From Bacillota bacterium (GTDB lineage: Bacteria; Bacillota; UBA4882; UBA8346): a stretch of 64,000 nt of DNA. The translations under genes were made by a program, and so were the position numbers. Under the pieces are notes generated by a model. That model saw nothing but the letters and a program-made list of their open reading frames with translations, made no database searches and was not told where the DNA came from. The stretch covers positions 18,003 through 82,002 of the forward strand of contig JAEZJK010000007.1 of assembly GCA_023415835.1 (NCBI GenBank), in the 5' to 3' direction. This document shows, piece by piece, positions 1 through 9,637 of the stretch. Within the stretch, counting starts at the first letter, position 1; the number at the start of each line of letters is the position of its first letter.

Positions 1-9
1 GGTGATGTT

Positions 10-408
10 ATGAAAAAACTATTATTAATTTTAATGATCCTTACATTAGCTTGTTTGGGCTGTTCTAACGATGATCCCAACAAAACACCACGAGTAACCT
101 TGACACCGCCTACTTGGATTCAAGGTACTTGGGCAAATGAAACATATACATTCGTTTTTTCAGAACGTGATATTTCGTATACCGCAACAATTGAAGAAAA
201 TGGACTCCCAAAATCATTTTTATTTACAACGCGTTATGCAAGCTCATTAATTTCAGAATTAGAAACTGAAAACGAACATTGGAAACATTATCAAGTTTTT
301 ATATCCAATACAACTTATCTCTTTGGCTATAATAAAGAAGGAAATTATTTATCATATTCATTTGGTTTAAACATGACTATGAAAGAAAAGGGAACATTAA
401 CCAAGTAG
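10..408 (+). CDS. Small putative lipoprotein
   Basis: A 132-residue protein with a Lys-Lys start, a leucine-rich signal segment (about residues 4-14) and a Cys-containing lipobox-like end (Cys15/Cys18), so probably a secreted lipoprotein. The mature part is rich in Thr, Tyr and Phe and looks beta-rich; I do not recognise a family. It is very AT-rich compared with the tail genes and runs convergent to the fibre gene that ends at 451, so it is plausibly a moron (lysogenic-conversion gene). A GGTGAT sequence lies just before the ATG. Confidence 0.6.
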   Translation: MKKLLLILMILTLACLGCSNDDPNKTPRVTLTPPTWIQGTWANETYTFVFSERDISYTATIEENGLPKSFLFTTRYASSLISELETENEHWKHYQVFISNTTYLFGYNKEGNYLSYSFGLNMTMKEKGTLTK

Positions 409-450
409 ATTTGTTATTATAACTGACACCCTCTCTTTACGGAGTGAAGA

Positions 451-1098
451 TTATTCAATTGCTAAATCAAGCCACCAACCAGAAGGGTTTGATGAACCCC
501 CTGCCTCTGCAGAAGAATTATAAATTCGCACACAAATGGTTACCATTAGATCATACGCACCTGCGGTGTAAATTGTGAAATTTGGGCTTATGTCCCCATA
601 ATTACCAGAAGAGATCCAAACATTACTCATTGTAACGTCAACCTGTAATCTCACATTTACAGAAGAACCAGATACTAAAAAGTTAGCCCTTTTTAAAATT
701 AAAGATTTACCAGCCGGAACAGTTCGTTTTATATTTTGAACTATGATATTGCTGTTTCCGGGAATAGAAGGGGTTGATAAGATATTTCCGCTCAATTGAA
801 ACCTTACATCCCCTTTTGTCGCTTCGGCCAAAGTCACACTCCCCGCACTCCCCGTAATATTAATATTATGCGTCCCACTTAACGCATCAGTCCCACCCTG
901 AGCATGGGAGGCGGCGTGGGCAGAAGGGGCGAGGGAAGAAGGTTTATCCTTTAAGTTATTATAACTAATTTGCGCGCCCCTTCCTGGTAATGCCGGATCA
1001 TGGTCATGCCCAACGGACGAATCAAAGGCCCCGCTCATATGCAGGGCCGCTTGTTCGTCGCCTAAATTTTCATGAAAATCATCCCATTTGTTAGCCAT
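451..1098 (-). CDS. Tail fibre / appendage protein
   Basis: A 215-residue protein and the last visible gene of the leftward late operon, directly after the gpJ-like tip gene. The N-terminal half is rich in Gly, Ala and His and carries the HAASHAQGGTDALSG-type segment (about residues 61-76) common in phage tail fibres. The C-terminal half is a beta-rich globular part ending near a GWWLDLAIE segment, possibly the receptor-binding or trimerising end. Role in host recognition is inferred from position and composition. Confidence 0.7.
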   Translation of the reverse strand: MANKWDDFHENLGDEQAALHMSGAFDSSVGHDHDPALPGRGAQISYNNLKDKPSSLAPSAHAASHAQGGTDALSGTHNINITGSAGSVTLAEATKGDVRFQLSGNILSTPSIPGNSNIIVQNIKRTVPAGKSLILKRANFLVSGSSVNVRLQVDVTMSNVWISSGNYGDISPNFTIYTAGAYDLMVTICVRIYNSSAEAGGSSNPSGWWLDLAIE

Positions 1099-1102
1099 TT
1101 AA

Positions 1103-4100
1103 TTAATACCCCCTTTGTGTTCCATAGACCGAACCGGCGATCTGAGTTGTGCCGGTTAAATTCCAAAGCTGAACGTCAAAATACCAACTACCATCTGTGT
1201 TTTGGTAAACTTGATTCCCGACAATCTCTAAGATACATTGTTTACCGTTTTCATCCAAGGCGATAAGTTCCGGCATCCCAGCGGCATAAAAACGTTTTTG
1301 AAGGTTTATTCTAGTTGTTCCGGTTTCCGCTATTGCCGTTACTGGGATTTTTTCATCAAGGTCCGGTACATCGACTTTGATTGTTGCGCCGCATAAATAA
1401 ACATTGGTTAATCCGTCTCGTGAACCCGGTAATAGTCGTGGTTGCCAGTATCGACCGAAAAAGCGGTGATTGGTCAACGTTATCCAATTATTATAATTCG
1501 TCCCGTCGAAACTGGTTCTGTGGTGCATGATTATAAAGTTGTGTTGTCTTTGCTCGTAATCCGGGTCAATATGCGCCGTTGTAATAAGCCTAAATTGAGG
1601 CACAACTTGTTCCCAGGTGTAATTAAAAATTGTCCATAATGTAGGATTATCAGCCAAGGTCTTAGTCGTTTTTAATCTTGAGTTACCCCAATCATCGTAA
1701 TAAAAATAACCCTCCTGGATTACATTTGGGCCAAGGTCAAGGGCTGGTAAAATCACCTCTGCATCGGTTCGCAAAGTATGCCCGTTTGCGAAAGCATCAC
1801 AGAAAAATTCAAAGTCTTCTAGCTTTTCGACGCTATCAATCTTTAGACATTCCGGGTTAAACGGACACCGATACATGCCTTTAATCTCCCAGTCACTAAC
1901 AGTGTCCGTTCGCTGGGCAATAACATTTCGAGTTGGCAAGGCAAAAACTGTAATAGTGCATGGCGTGGCGTTTGTTGATTTATTGTCTGACCTATCGAAT
2001 GCTTTGATCCAGTATGTTTGTGTCCCTTCTTGCGAAACGCTAAAGCTGGTTTCATTTCCGGTAAACGTCTTGATTTCCGCCGAATTATCCCAGCTTGGCC
2101 CGAATCGAATAAGGTAATATTTAATATCAGGATCTGGTGGTTCGGTAATATTGACATAGATTACATCGTCAACTTGGGTTAGATTAAATTCCGGCACATC
2201 CCCCGGCGGCGTGTCCTTACCGATGATGGTCAACGGCAACGATATAACGCCTTGAGAGGTAATCGGAGTTTTAACGGCGATAACCTTAACCAAGTATTTA
2301 ATGCCTGTTTTGACGCTCTCAACAATATACTTATTATCAATGGTTGACCCGCCGTAAATCCAGGTTAATCCGCTATCTTCGCTGTAATATACTCGGCATT
2401 GATCTGGTTGTCTGCCAAGCGGATAAGTCCAAGAGCAAACGATTGTACTTATTAACGTTCCATCTTTCTGCCGGTAGGTTTCCTCCTTCAATGTTAAGTT
2501 TTCAACCTCAAAAATCGGGGTTAAACTGCTGTAATCAATGTCCGGCACAGTCTCGGATTCGGTATAAACTGCATCCTCGTAATTAACCGCCGTTATCCGG
2601 TAGGTTAAATCATTCTCTCGGGTAAAGCCCATGATTTTAAACGGTCGAGAATGTTTTTTGACCCCGTCCTCGACTGGCCCGAATAGCCATTGATCGTCTG
2701 CATGGGGCATAGTCCAGGCGAATCTTACCTGTTGTAAGGTTTCTGGGCATTCGTTAACCTCGATTATTGTTTTGTCTAGTGTTTCATTGTATATCACGCC
2801 TTTAATATAATCTGTCCAGTCTCCAAACTCATAAAACAATTGGACTAAGTTGTTGATAATAAACAATAATGTTTGATTGCCATTTACCCAAAAATGAGTT
2901 AAATCGACATATTCGGCGGCTAGAGTATCATTCTCGAATGGTTCTACAATAGTCAAAACCGAGGTTTCCCCCGGTTCTGCAACTACTAGCTTTTCGATTT
3001 TTTCATCGTTGTTTAACCAAAATAGCACCGAGTACGTTTTCCCGGCCTCCATCACCACCGGCTTATCCAGGGTAATCTGATTAACCGTTGCCGATTTAAT
3101 CCGACCACCATAACCCCATTGGGGTACGTCATGCTGAACACCGATAACTTGGCCAAGTTTGGAAACAATCGCATTGACTGAGGTTGTAATGTTGACGGTG
3201 TTGTTAATGTAATTATTCAGCCGTAAGCGATATTTGCAATACTTCCAAGCTACTTCGCGCGGGACGCTCGCCTGAATGGTTAACTGGGTGACATTCCCGG
3301 TTGCGGTTCCCTCGGTCAACCCATCGGCAGGGACTAACATCGGTTCCTTTTTGTGATCGTTGTCCTTATTCCAAAATGTACATTCTATTGCGGTTGCCCG
3401 TTCGGTAACGTCCACCCATTGTTCCGAGAAGGAATCCAGTCCGATATTGGCGACATTAAAAACTTGTGAATAAACATAGTCGCCATTCAAATCCTTTTCG
3501 GCTGGCCCATCAAACATACACCCGATCCTGGTTCCTTCAGGAATAACTCGACCCCGGCCTAAATCCTCAAAAATCTGTACTGCTTCGCGAATCCTTTGGA
3601 TGGTGTCGAAGTAAACATTTACCTCAATACCACGCTCTGTGCAGAAGTCAGCCCACGCCTTAAAATCAGTGTATTTCATGCGATTAGCAGGAGCGCCCCG
3701 GACGATATATTCCCAGGAGTTGGTATTAATATTCCAAAACCGATAAACCCGATGGTATAACCAATAACAAGCCCACGCCGGATTGTTTGCCGGTAACTCC
3801 TGGTAAGAGCCAGCGCCCAACGGTTGGAGGTCCGGATCGTTCGGGATCCATACCCAAACTTTAGACCGGGTTAGCTCAAAGGTCACGTTGGCAGACCCGC
3901 TTATTTGGTCATTTGCTAGAGCTTGAATCGAGAGCAAGGTTTTATTGGGATGAATAAAATCGTCCCAAATAATATGACTGAGTTTTGACCAATAAATCCG
4001 GTGCGCATCCGCATCCGAACTTTGATACTTATAAATGCACCTACATCTAACGTCGTATTGCCCGATAGACCCGGCATTGATCCTGTATGACTGGCTAAAT

Positions 4101-5398
4101 TGAGACAGATATTTACCTTCGATATCAGCGTAATCGACAATATATTCGATTTCCGACAAATTGCTTAAAGATGATGTGTTAAACTTAATTCGCGTTTCTG
4201 CTTGTTCTTCGTTTGCGCTGACTGATGTATAAACTAATTTGTGATCTTGCACGGTCGCAGAATATAATTGCCCATTTTGCACTAACCAAACTTGGCGGCC
4301 GACATAAAATAGATCCCTGTAGTCCCCATTTACATAAGCAGCGTAACCATATTCACTATCATTTACCCTGCGCGCCCAAATTCTTTCTCGCCCTTGATAT
4401 TTGTTCCATTGGGTTTCGGCGCTTAATTTATATTCCATCTGGATTCGGATTGTATTGGCGTATCTGTTCCCTTTGCTGTTCACATAGTAAAGACCGGGCA
4501 TCATAAACGTAACTTCCAGCCCCGATCCGGTGTCGTTAGTTGTAGTAAACGTATGCCATTCCGAGTCATTTTCAAGCTCGATGTTAATAGCCTGTTCAAC
4601 TCGCGTATCCTCAAAATTGGGGATTACCGATTGATCGTTTAGTCCAGCCCTCTTGTAAACAGTAATCCCGGTGTAATTTTCAAGTGGATTATCGTTAATT
4701 TTGATATTGTCAATTCCGATACAATTAGCATCCTCGCCATTACCAATATAATCACAAGGCCCCTCGGCGCATTGAATAAGCAAGTTTAAATATTGCTTTG
4801 TTCCATCGCTAATGACATGCTGTGCAATAACTTGACCGGCGGCCTGGACTGTTCCAAACACCACCGGGATGGGTTGGCCTTGGCCGGTTAAAGGCCTGAC
4901 CGAATCCCAGCCGTAGGTTGGCGACCCTTGTTCGGTTTCTGGTAGGTTCTTTTTGGCGTAATAATTTAATACATACCCTCCAGCAGCTTGCACACCAAGG
5001 GCAGCAGCGTATCCCCAAAAATTCCAGGCTGCCATTCCCCCGACTTTAGCTACTGCTGCTGCGGTTTGCCCTGTTGATAGCCCAGTAGCCAAGTTTCCGG
5101 CAAACCCAGACACCATCATCAGGCCGATAGACGCAACGGTTAATAATATGGATTTACCATCATCCCCACCGCCAGCGACTTTGGGCATGGCAATAATATA
5201 ATCATCAGGCCGGACGATCAAAGACCGTTTTTCTTGGTTTGTTAGCGCTTTACCACCGTAAAAAATCTCTAGTTCATTTTCGGGAGTCATTAAGTGGGGG
5301 TAGATATAATCAAAAGCAGTATGCCCCGGAATATAGGGCGCTTGCTTCTTTTCTGTTTCTCTCGTTATGGGGTTTTTAACTATCAATAAATTAATCAA
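1103..5398 (-). CDS. Tail tip / host specificity protein (gpJ/TipJ-like)
   Basis: About 1,431 residues. The N-terminal part has the segment around PVVFGTVQAAGQVIAQH, typical of lambda gpJ-like central tail tip proteins, which form the baseplate hub and contact the host surface. It is followed by long beta-rich regions and at least one fibronectin type III-like domain (around the EENLTLKEE/SWTYPLGRQ/YYSEDSGLTW stretch) in the second half. The frame is open to 5443, but that part lies inside the NlpC/P60 gene. A TTG at 5398 preceded by GGGGTGG gives a gpJ-like start (MINLLIVKNP), with GTG at 5407 as alternative. The order gpM-like, gpL-like, NlpC, gpJ-like matches lambda-type tails. Confidence 0.88.
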   Translation of the reverse strand: MINLLIVKNPITRETEKKQAPYIPGHTAFDYIYPHLMTPENELEIFYGGKALTNQEKRSLIVRPDDYIIAMPKVAGGGDDGKSILLTVASIGLMMVSGFAGNLATGLSTGQTAAAVAKVGGMAAWNFWGYAAALGVQAAGGYVLNYYAKKNLPETEQGSPTYGWDSVRPLTGQGQPIPVVFGTVQAAGQVIAQHVISDGTKQYLNLLIQCAEGPCDYIGNGEDANCIGIDNIKINDNPLENYTGITVYKRAGLNDQSVIPNFEDTRVEQAINIELENDSEWHTFTTTNDTGSGLEVTFMMPGLYYVNSKGNRYANTIRIQMEYKLSAETQWNKYQGRERIWARRVNDSEYGYAAYVNGDYRDLFYVGRQVWLVQNGQLYSATVQDHKLVYTSVSANEEQAETRIKFNTSSLSNLSEIEYIVDYADIEGKYLSQFSQSYRINAGSIGQYDVRCRCIYKYQSSDADAHRIYWSKLSHIIWDDFIHPNKTLLSIQALANDQISGSANVTFELTRSKVWVWIPNDPDLQPLGAGSYQELPANNPAWACYWLYHRVYRFWNINTNSWEYIVRGAPANRMKYTDFKAWADFCTERGIEVNVYFDTIQRIREAVQIFEDLGRGRVIPEGTRIGCMFDGPAEKDLNGDYVYSQVFNVANIGLDSFSEQWVDVTERATAIECTFWNKDNDHKKEPMLVPADGLTEGTATGNVTQLTIQASVPREVAWKYCKYRLRLNNYINNTVNITTSVNAIVSKLGQVIGVQHDVPQWGYGGRIKSATVNQITLDKPVVMEAGKTYSVLFWLNNDEKIEKLVVAEPGETSVLTIVEPFENDTLAAEYVDLTHFWVNGNQTLLFIINNLVQLFYEFGDWTDYIKGVIYNETLDKTIIEVNECPETLQQVRFAWTMPHADDQWLFGPVEDGVKKHSRPFKIMGFTRENDLTYRITAVNYEDAVYTESETVPDIDYSSLTPIFEVENLTLKEETYRQKDGTLISTIVCSWTYPLGRQPDQCRVYYSEDSGLTWIYGGSTIDNKYIVESVKTGIKYLVKVIAVKTPITSQGVISLPLTIIGKDTPPGDVPEFNLTQVDDVIYVNITEPPDPDIKYYLIRFGPSWDNSAEIKTFTGNETSFSVSQEGTQTYWIKAFDRSDNKSTNATPCTITVFALPTRNVIAQRTDTVSDWEIKGMYRCPFNPECLKIDSVEKLEDFEFFCDAFANGHTLRTDAEVILPALDLGPNVIQEGYFYYDDWGNSRLKTTKTLADNPTLWTIFNYTWEQVVPQFRLITTAHIDPDYEQRQHNFIIMHHRTSFDGTNYNNWITLTNHRFFGRYWQPRLLPGSRDGLTNVYLCGATIKVDVPDLDEKIPVTAIAETGTTRINLQKRFYAAGMPELIALDENGKQCILEIVGNQVYQNTDGSWYFDVQLWNLTGTTQIAGSVYGTQRGY

Positions 5399-5400
5399 TT

Positions 5401-5781
5401 TTACCACCCCGGCACATAGAATCCATCGACCATCCGCTTCCAAGTTTGACCGTGTAAACCGTTAAAGGAGTCATAACAAACGCCCGCCGATTGATAGGCG
5501 TGAATGAAATTGCCCCCGCCAAGATAAACAGCCACATGGTTGACATGAGGCTGGTTAAAACGCATTGTAATTAGTGCGGGAGTCGGCGGGCTTTCTACCT
5601 TAATCCAATCCTTTATATCTCGTTCGTGAGTATTTTTTATAGTGTCGTAGTCAAATGCCCAAATATGGTAGTCTTTAACCTCGATTCCAAAACGACGAAA
5701 GACTTCTTTTGCCAAATGCCAACAGTTAAAATTATTTTCATCAAATGGCCTGTCGAATAAATCCGAAATAACTATATTCAT
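5401..5781 (-). CDS. NlpC/P60-type tail peptidase (gpK-like)
   Basis: A 126-residue NlpC/P60 cysteine peptidase domain. The candidate nucleophile is Cys20 in NFNCWHLAKE and the catalytic His is His82 or His94 in the NHVAVYLGGGNFIHA segment. In lambda-like phages this protein (gpK) is part of the tail tip assembly and may cleave peptidoglycan during entry. Its ATG overlaps the stop of the gpL-like gene (ATGA), indicating translational coupling. It lacks the JAMM domain found in lambda gpK. Confidence 0.85.
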   Translation of the reverse strand: MNIVISDLFDRPFDENNFNCWHLAKEVFRRFGIEVKDYHIWAFDYDTIKNTHERDIKDWIKVESPPTPALITMRFNQPHVNHVAVYLGGGNFIHAYQSAGVCYDSFNGLHGQTWKRMVDGFYVPGW

Positions 5782-6365
5782 ACTCCCGGCGCTCCTCCAT
5801 ATCTCGCGGAATTACCAAGCGCCCTGCATCGAATTAAGGTTCCATCGCAAGCCGTTTCTGTTCCGGCATAAGCGCATTTGATCCCTTTGAAACCGGTCGA
5901 CGATATATAACTACAAAAATTTCTCATTACTCGTTCTTCGGGAAACCTTTTCTGCCCCTCGTCTTGAACTCCCAGCGTAATACTGCACCAAGTACCATCC
6001 CGGCCCGAATCTTTAACGATAAAATATTCTTCTAACATTGCGGGTTCGTTAAGTAACTTGGAATTGACTACCCTTAAAATAACTTCAGTCCCGCCGCCAC
6101 CTTTAACTTGGGCTAGGGCCGCCCCGACCGACCGCGTTATATTTGAGACGCTTAAGGTAATGTTAGGGGTTTCTTTACCGTCATAATTGATACTGCCCAG
6201 TTTAAATGGAAAGGCTAGATACTCCTGATCGTTCCAGGCGATATTAGCGTTGTTATTGACGATGTAAATAGGAGTTGATAAAAGGATATCTAATAAGATA
6301 AAGTCGGCCCCCGTTGGTGAGAGCCGATTTTTTTCTATAATGGAAGCAAGGGATAGATTACTCAT
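5778..6365 (-). CDS. Minor tail protein, gpL-like with four-Cys C-terminus
   Basis: About 195 residues from the ATG at 6365, which overlaps the upstream stop as ATGA; a longer in-frame extension to 6431 would lie wholly inside the upstream gene and is rejected. The N-terminal half is beta-rich. The C-terminus has four spaced cysteines (151, 164, 173, 180) in a layout like lambda gpL, whose C-terminal domain binds an iron-sulphur cluster. The cluster in this protein is inferred from the cysteine pattern only. Confidence 0.78.
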   Translation of the reverse strand: MSNLSLASIIEKNRLSPTGADFILLDILLSTPIYIVNNNANIAWNDQEYLAFPFKLGSINYDGKETPNITLSVSNITRSVGAALAQVKGGGGTEVILRVVNSKLLNEPAMLEEYFIVKDSGRDGTWCSITLGVQDEGQKRFPEERVMRNFCSYISSTGFKGIKCAYAGTETACDGTLIRCRALGNSARYGGAPGV

Positions 6366-6730
6366 AGCTTGTACCCCCTGAATGTTGCTCCGCCTTTCCA
6401 ATGCGGTTCCCCGTCTGCCGCCCATTTCCATTCTGTTTGGGCAATGCAGCGAACTACATAGGAATCATGGGTGATCGGGTGACTCCAATCAAATTCAATA
6501 GAACAACCTTTTACGGTATCGTTTATAAATGCCTTATAAATTGCATATTCAGCCGATGTTAAACCAATATTATTCCATTCCAGATTAAAGGTTTCATATA
6601 TTCTGGTTTTTCGTAACCTCGCTATGGGCGGGCCGTCCTCGGTTTCAAATAAAATTCCAGGATCATCTGGCTTTTCACTAAAGCCTAAATCCGGGAATGG
6701 TAATTCGGAAGGCCATACAGGTCTTGACAT
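6362..6730 (-). CDS. Minor tail protein (gpM-like)
   Basis: A 122-residue protein between the tape measure and the gpL-like gene, the position of lambda gpM. It starts with MSRPVWPSELPFPD and has beta-strand-rich segments. It ends in an ATGA overlap with the next gene. I infer a tail tip role from synteny; sequence alone does not give an enzymatic function. Confidence 0.7.
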   Translation of the reverse strand: MSRPVWPSELPFPDLGFSEKPDDPGILFETEDGPPIARLRKTRIYETFNLEWNNIGLTSAEYAIYKAFINDTVKGCSIEFDWSHPITHDSYVVRCIAQTEWKWAADGEPHWKGGATFRGYKL

Positions 6731-6735
6731 TTAAA

Positions 6736-9018
6736 TCACCTCGCAGCCGTCAGCGCATCTCTAAGGCCGCCGGTATTGTTGTTTATTGCATTTAAAATAA
6801 CCGGGATTATAATTCCTTCAGGTGTTACCTTCGCCTGTCCTTGTTTGGCGTTTAAGGGCATTCCAGGCGGGTTAACTATCTCGATTTTAACGTTAGTTCC
6901 TTGGTTGCCCATTTGCGAAAGCGGGATTATTCTCCCGTCTTCATTGGATTGAAAAAACTCTTTTGCATATGGATTTTCGTTAACTTGGTAAACAACTCCG
7001 GCGGTCACCGAAGTTCCTGACCTTCCAGCGGGCACAGCGGCTCCCGCACTTCCGGTATTAACCCCAGTCATACCGCCAATGGTATTAGTTACCCATTGCC
7101 CGATCTGGGTGTTCATAAATGCTTCCGCTAATGCTTTGGCAATGCTGGTATAAAATTTGTTTTTGATATAATCCGCGAAACTATCAACCGCCGAACTTAC
7201 GCTGCCTTCCTCGAATCCGGCTTGAATCGCCGAGGCTACATTGTTTTGAATATCTGTTTTTAACGCCGTAGCTTCCGCACCTTCCCCGGCTTCGCGAATA
7301 GCCCCCGCCAATCTCAAAAGCTGCTCTGCCGTGGCATCCAATACGCCATCTTTCGCCGCCATTTCTTCCAGGGTCCGGGCGTATTCTTCCCACTCCGAAC
7401 CAGAAGCACCCAACATCTCATTTAATCGCTGTTGGGCATCGGATAACATGTTAACCGCTTCGGCTTCCGCCTGAAATACCGATTGGTCGATCATCCCGTC
7501 TGCGATCTCTTTTTCTCGGATTGCATAAACATCTCTGATTTTTTGTAGAGTTTGGAGGTTCGCGCCAACTTCCTTCGCCTTTTTGAGTTCTTCGTCGCGT
7601 TCTAATCTAAGAGCCTCAAGGCGCTGGTCTGTGGCTTCTAAATATTTTTTAGTCCATTGAGTTTCATAATCGCTCTTAGCTTGCCTTTCGGCCTGTATCT
7701 GCTCTGGTGTTTTTGATAATTTTTTTTCTTTTTCAATCGCTGCATTTAAATTGTTTTGTGAATCAGTTAGCTGTTTTGTAATTAAATCAAGTAAGGCTCG
7801 ATCGCTTGCCATTTTCTGATCATTATAAGCCGATGGTAAAACAATTCCGTTTTTAGCCGCCCGTTGTCGCCCCAATTCGATCCCGGCCATATCCTGCATA
7901 ATGGCTTCTTTTTGCCGCTGTAAATCCTTAACCCGGTTTTCCCAAAATCTAACTGCTGCATTAGCATCGGAGGCGTTTTTGATTTCATTAATTTCGAGTT
8001 TAGCAAGTCGGGCCTCTTCTTTTAATTTTGAGAATACGCCGACAATAGCGGTTAAACCTACCACAATTGCAGAACCGATCAGGAATGGAGCAAACGAAGT
8101 TCCAAGGGCGACAAGTGCAATTCTTAATGCGCCAATTCTAGCGGCTAAAGTTGCAACCCCGCCAGCTAATAATGCGGCCGTTCCGACCATTAAAGCTCCT
8201 TGGGTAACAAACTGCCGGACATCGTCGGGGATTAAATGAATCCATGTAAATAATTCCTTTGCTCCGGTTGCAACGCTTAACAGCGCCGGGGCGGTATCGG
8301 CTGCAATTTGCCGACCAATTGAAGTGAATCCGGTTTTGGCAGCTTCCAGGGTATCTCCTAATTCCTCCATTTGTCTTATGGTTTCGTCATCCAGGACGTA
8401 TCCTAGATCCCGCGCTTCTTTTCTCAATCGTTCAATTTCATCCCCGCCTTGACGAAGGAAGGGGATCATGTCGGCTCCGGAACGTCCAAAAAGTTTCATT
8501 GCCAAAGCCGATCTCTCGGTATCGTTTGGCATAGCCTTAAATTTATTGGCTATGTCAACCAAAATAGCGTCAGAGTTTTTAAGATTGCCGGTCGAATCTT
8601 TGACATTGATACCCAAAGCCTTAAAAGCATCTTTCGCCTCTCCGGTTCCATTGGCGGCATCATACATGTTCCGAGACAGCCGCGCCAAGTTAGTGCCTAA
8701 CATTTCCAGGCTGGCCCCTTCTTGATTTGCGACATAAGCCAATTCCTGCAATTCTTCCCGACCAACTCCGGTCTTTTTTGCTAACATATCTATTTCCTCT
8801 GCACTTTTAGCGGTTGCCAGAGTAACGGCAGTTAAACTGCCAACCATAGCCGTACCAACTAAGGTTAGATTTCGCCCGACTTTTTTTAGATCGACATCGG
8901 TCTTTTGTACGGTTTGTTGGAAACCAACTACACCTTTTTTGGCTTCTCCAAAATTCTTTTTAAAATCGTCAATGTTGCCAAGGACGGCAACCGCCAAACG
9001 TCCAATGGTTGTACTCAT
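6736..9018 (-). CDS. Tail tape measure protein
   Basis: 760 residues, long alpha-helical and Ala/Glu/Lys-rich. It sets tail length and is ejected at infection. Residues about 270-330 are strongly hydrophobic (glycine-rich, including LLAGGVATLAARIGAL), as usual for tape measure proteins, flanked by coiled-coil regions. The segment around TGVGREELQELAYVANQ is typical of TP901-type tape measures. Its ATG overlaps the stop of the -1 frame of the tail chaperone (ATGA at 9015-9018), linking translation of the two. The C-terminus is short and beta-rich. Confidence 0.92.
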   Translation of the reverse strand: MSTTIGRLAVAVLGNIDDFKKNFGEAKKGVVGFQQTVQKTDVDLKKVGRNLTLVGTAMVGSLTAVTLATAKSAEEIDMLAKKTGVGREELQELAYVANQEGASLEMLGTNLARLSRNMYDAANGTGEAKDAFKALGINVKDSTGNLKNSDAILVDIANKFKAMPNDTERSALAMKLFGRSGADMIPFLRQGGDEIERLRKEARDLGYVLDDETIRQMEELGDTLEAAKTGFTSIGRQIAADTAPALLSVATGAKELFTWIHLIPDDVRQFVTQGALMVGTAALLAGGVATLAARIGALRIALVALGTSFAPFLIGSAIVVGLTAIVGVFSKLKEEARLAKLEINEIKNASDANAAVRFWENRVKDLQRQKEAIMQDMAGIELGRQRAAKNGIVLPSAYNDQKMASDRALLDLITKQLTDSQNNLNAAIEKEKKLSKTPEQIQAERQAKSDYETQWTKKYLEATDQRLEALRLERDEELKKAKEVGANLQTLQKIRDVYAIREKEIADGMIDQSVFQAEAEAVNMLSDAQQRLNEMLGASGSEWEEYARTLEEMAAKDGVLDATAEQLLRLAGAIREAGEGAEATALKTDIQNNVASAIQAGFEEGSVSSAVDSFADYIKNKFYTSIAKALAEAFMNTQIGQWVTNTIGGMTGVNTGSAGAAVPAGRSGTSVTAGVVYQVNENPYAKEFFQSNEDGRIIPLSQMGNQGTNVKIEIVNPPGMPLNAKQGQAKVTPEGIIIPVILNAINNNTGGLRDALTAAR

Positions 9019-9263
9019 TTTTGATTACCGTCCTTTCCGCTTCCAAACAAAATTTCGGCAATTTTAAAGGCGCGAAACTTCTCTAGCTCCGCGCCGTGCT
9101 TATACATTGCCAAAACTTGAAACAAACTCTTATACTTTAATAAATAATCAATATCTTTGTTGTACCAAATTGAAACAAAATGGAAAATGCGGCCAAAGTC
9201 TAACTCTTTCTTTTTCTCCGGGGCTTTGATGATGTTTGGGTTTTCGCTTTGACCGCCATCGTT
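9015..9263 (-). CDS. -1 frame extension of the tail assembly chaperone (GT-type)
   Basis: Read in the -1 frame after the A-AAA-AAA run, this gives 82 further residues ending at the TGA that overlaps the tape measure start. The coding quality is good: a helix-rich segment with IFHFVSIWYNKDIDYLLKY and KFRAFKIAEILFGS, and no independent start with a ribosome binding site. Fused to the first 120 codons of the upstream gene it gives a 202-residue protein, the analogue of lambda gpGT. The fusion is inferred from the frame structure, not from protein data. Confidence 0.82.
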   Translation of the reverse strand, partial: NDGGQSENPNIIKAPEKKKELDFGRIFHFVSIWYNKDIDYLLKYKSLFQVLAMYKHGAELEKFRAFKIAEILFGSGKDGNQK

Positions 9264-9622
9264 TTTTTTGCCTCGTCCACCGCCCCTTGAATGTATTGGT
9301 TAAGGGGTTGTAAAACGAAACTTAAAAACTGTTGAAGCTGGTTAAAGTTCATATTATCCGTAATCCACTCGACCGAAATTTCTGGAAAGGATGGTTTACA
9401 AATCTTAATTGAAATGTCTATCATCCAATCAAAAAGGCTTTCGTCCTGGGCTTTGGCCTTGGCTTTCAAATCGCTCTCGCGTTTGATTAACTCTAGAACT
9501 ACGCCGGATGGAACATCGGTCACATTGATTTCCCGTTTTAAACCGGTTGCCTTTTCGGTTAATTGGATTATTCTCGGTGTCTGGATTAATTCGTCCAGGT
9601 TGAGAATTTGAGCATCAGACAT
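9200..9622 (-). CDS. Tail assembly chaperone (gpG-like)
   Basis: A 140-residue helical protein between the major tail protein and the tape measure, the standard place for tail assembly chaperones that coat the tape measure during assembly. The C-terminus after residue 120 is a short Lys/Arg-rich tail in the zero frame. A run of eight A residues at codons 118-121 permits -1 slippage into the longer product. It starts at an ATG after an AAGGAGGGC-type site. Confidence 0.85.
   Translation of the reverse strand: MSDAQILNLDELIQTPRIIQLTEKATGLKREINVTDVPSGVVLELIKRESDLKAKAKAQDESLFDWMIDISIKICKPSFPEISVEWITDNMNFNQLQQFLSFVLQPLNQYIQGAVDEAKKTMAVKAKTQTSSKPRRKRKS
9263..9269 (-). promoter_or_regulatory. -1 ribosomal frameshift site (A AAA AAA C)
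   Basis: Seven A residues in the correct X XXY YYZ register (codons AAA AAA after GCA, followed by C). The zero frame stops at 9200 while the -1 frame stays open to 9015. This is the expected place for the conserved frameshift in tail chaperone genes. Confidence 0.82.
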
Positions 9623-9637
9623 GATTTAAAGCCCTCC

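Noticed and set aside
1..450. Left prophage attachment site
   Set aside because: No segment matching the 3' end of tRNA-Arg is present, so the left end is taken to lie outside the window.
6366..6431. N-terminal extension of the gpL-like protein
   Set aside because: It lies within the upstream gene, and the ATGA overlap at 6362-6365 gives a better start.
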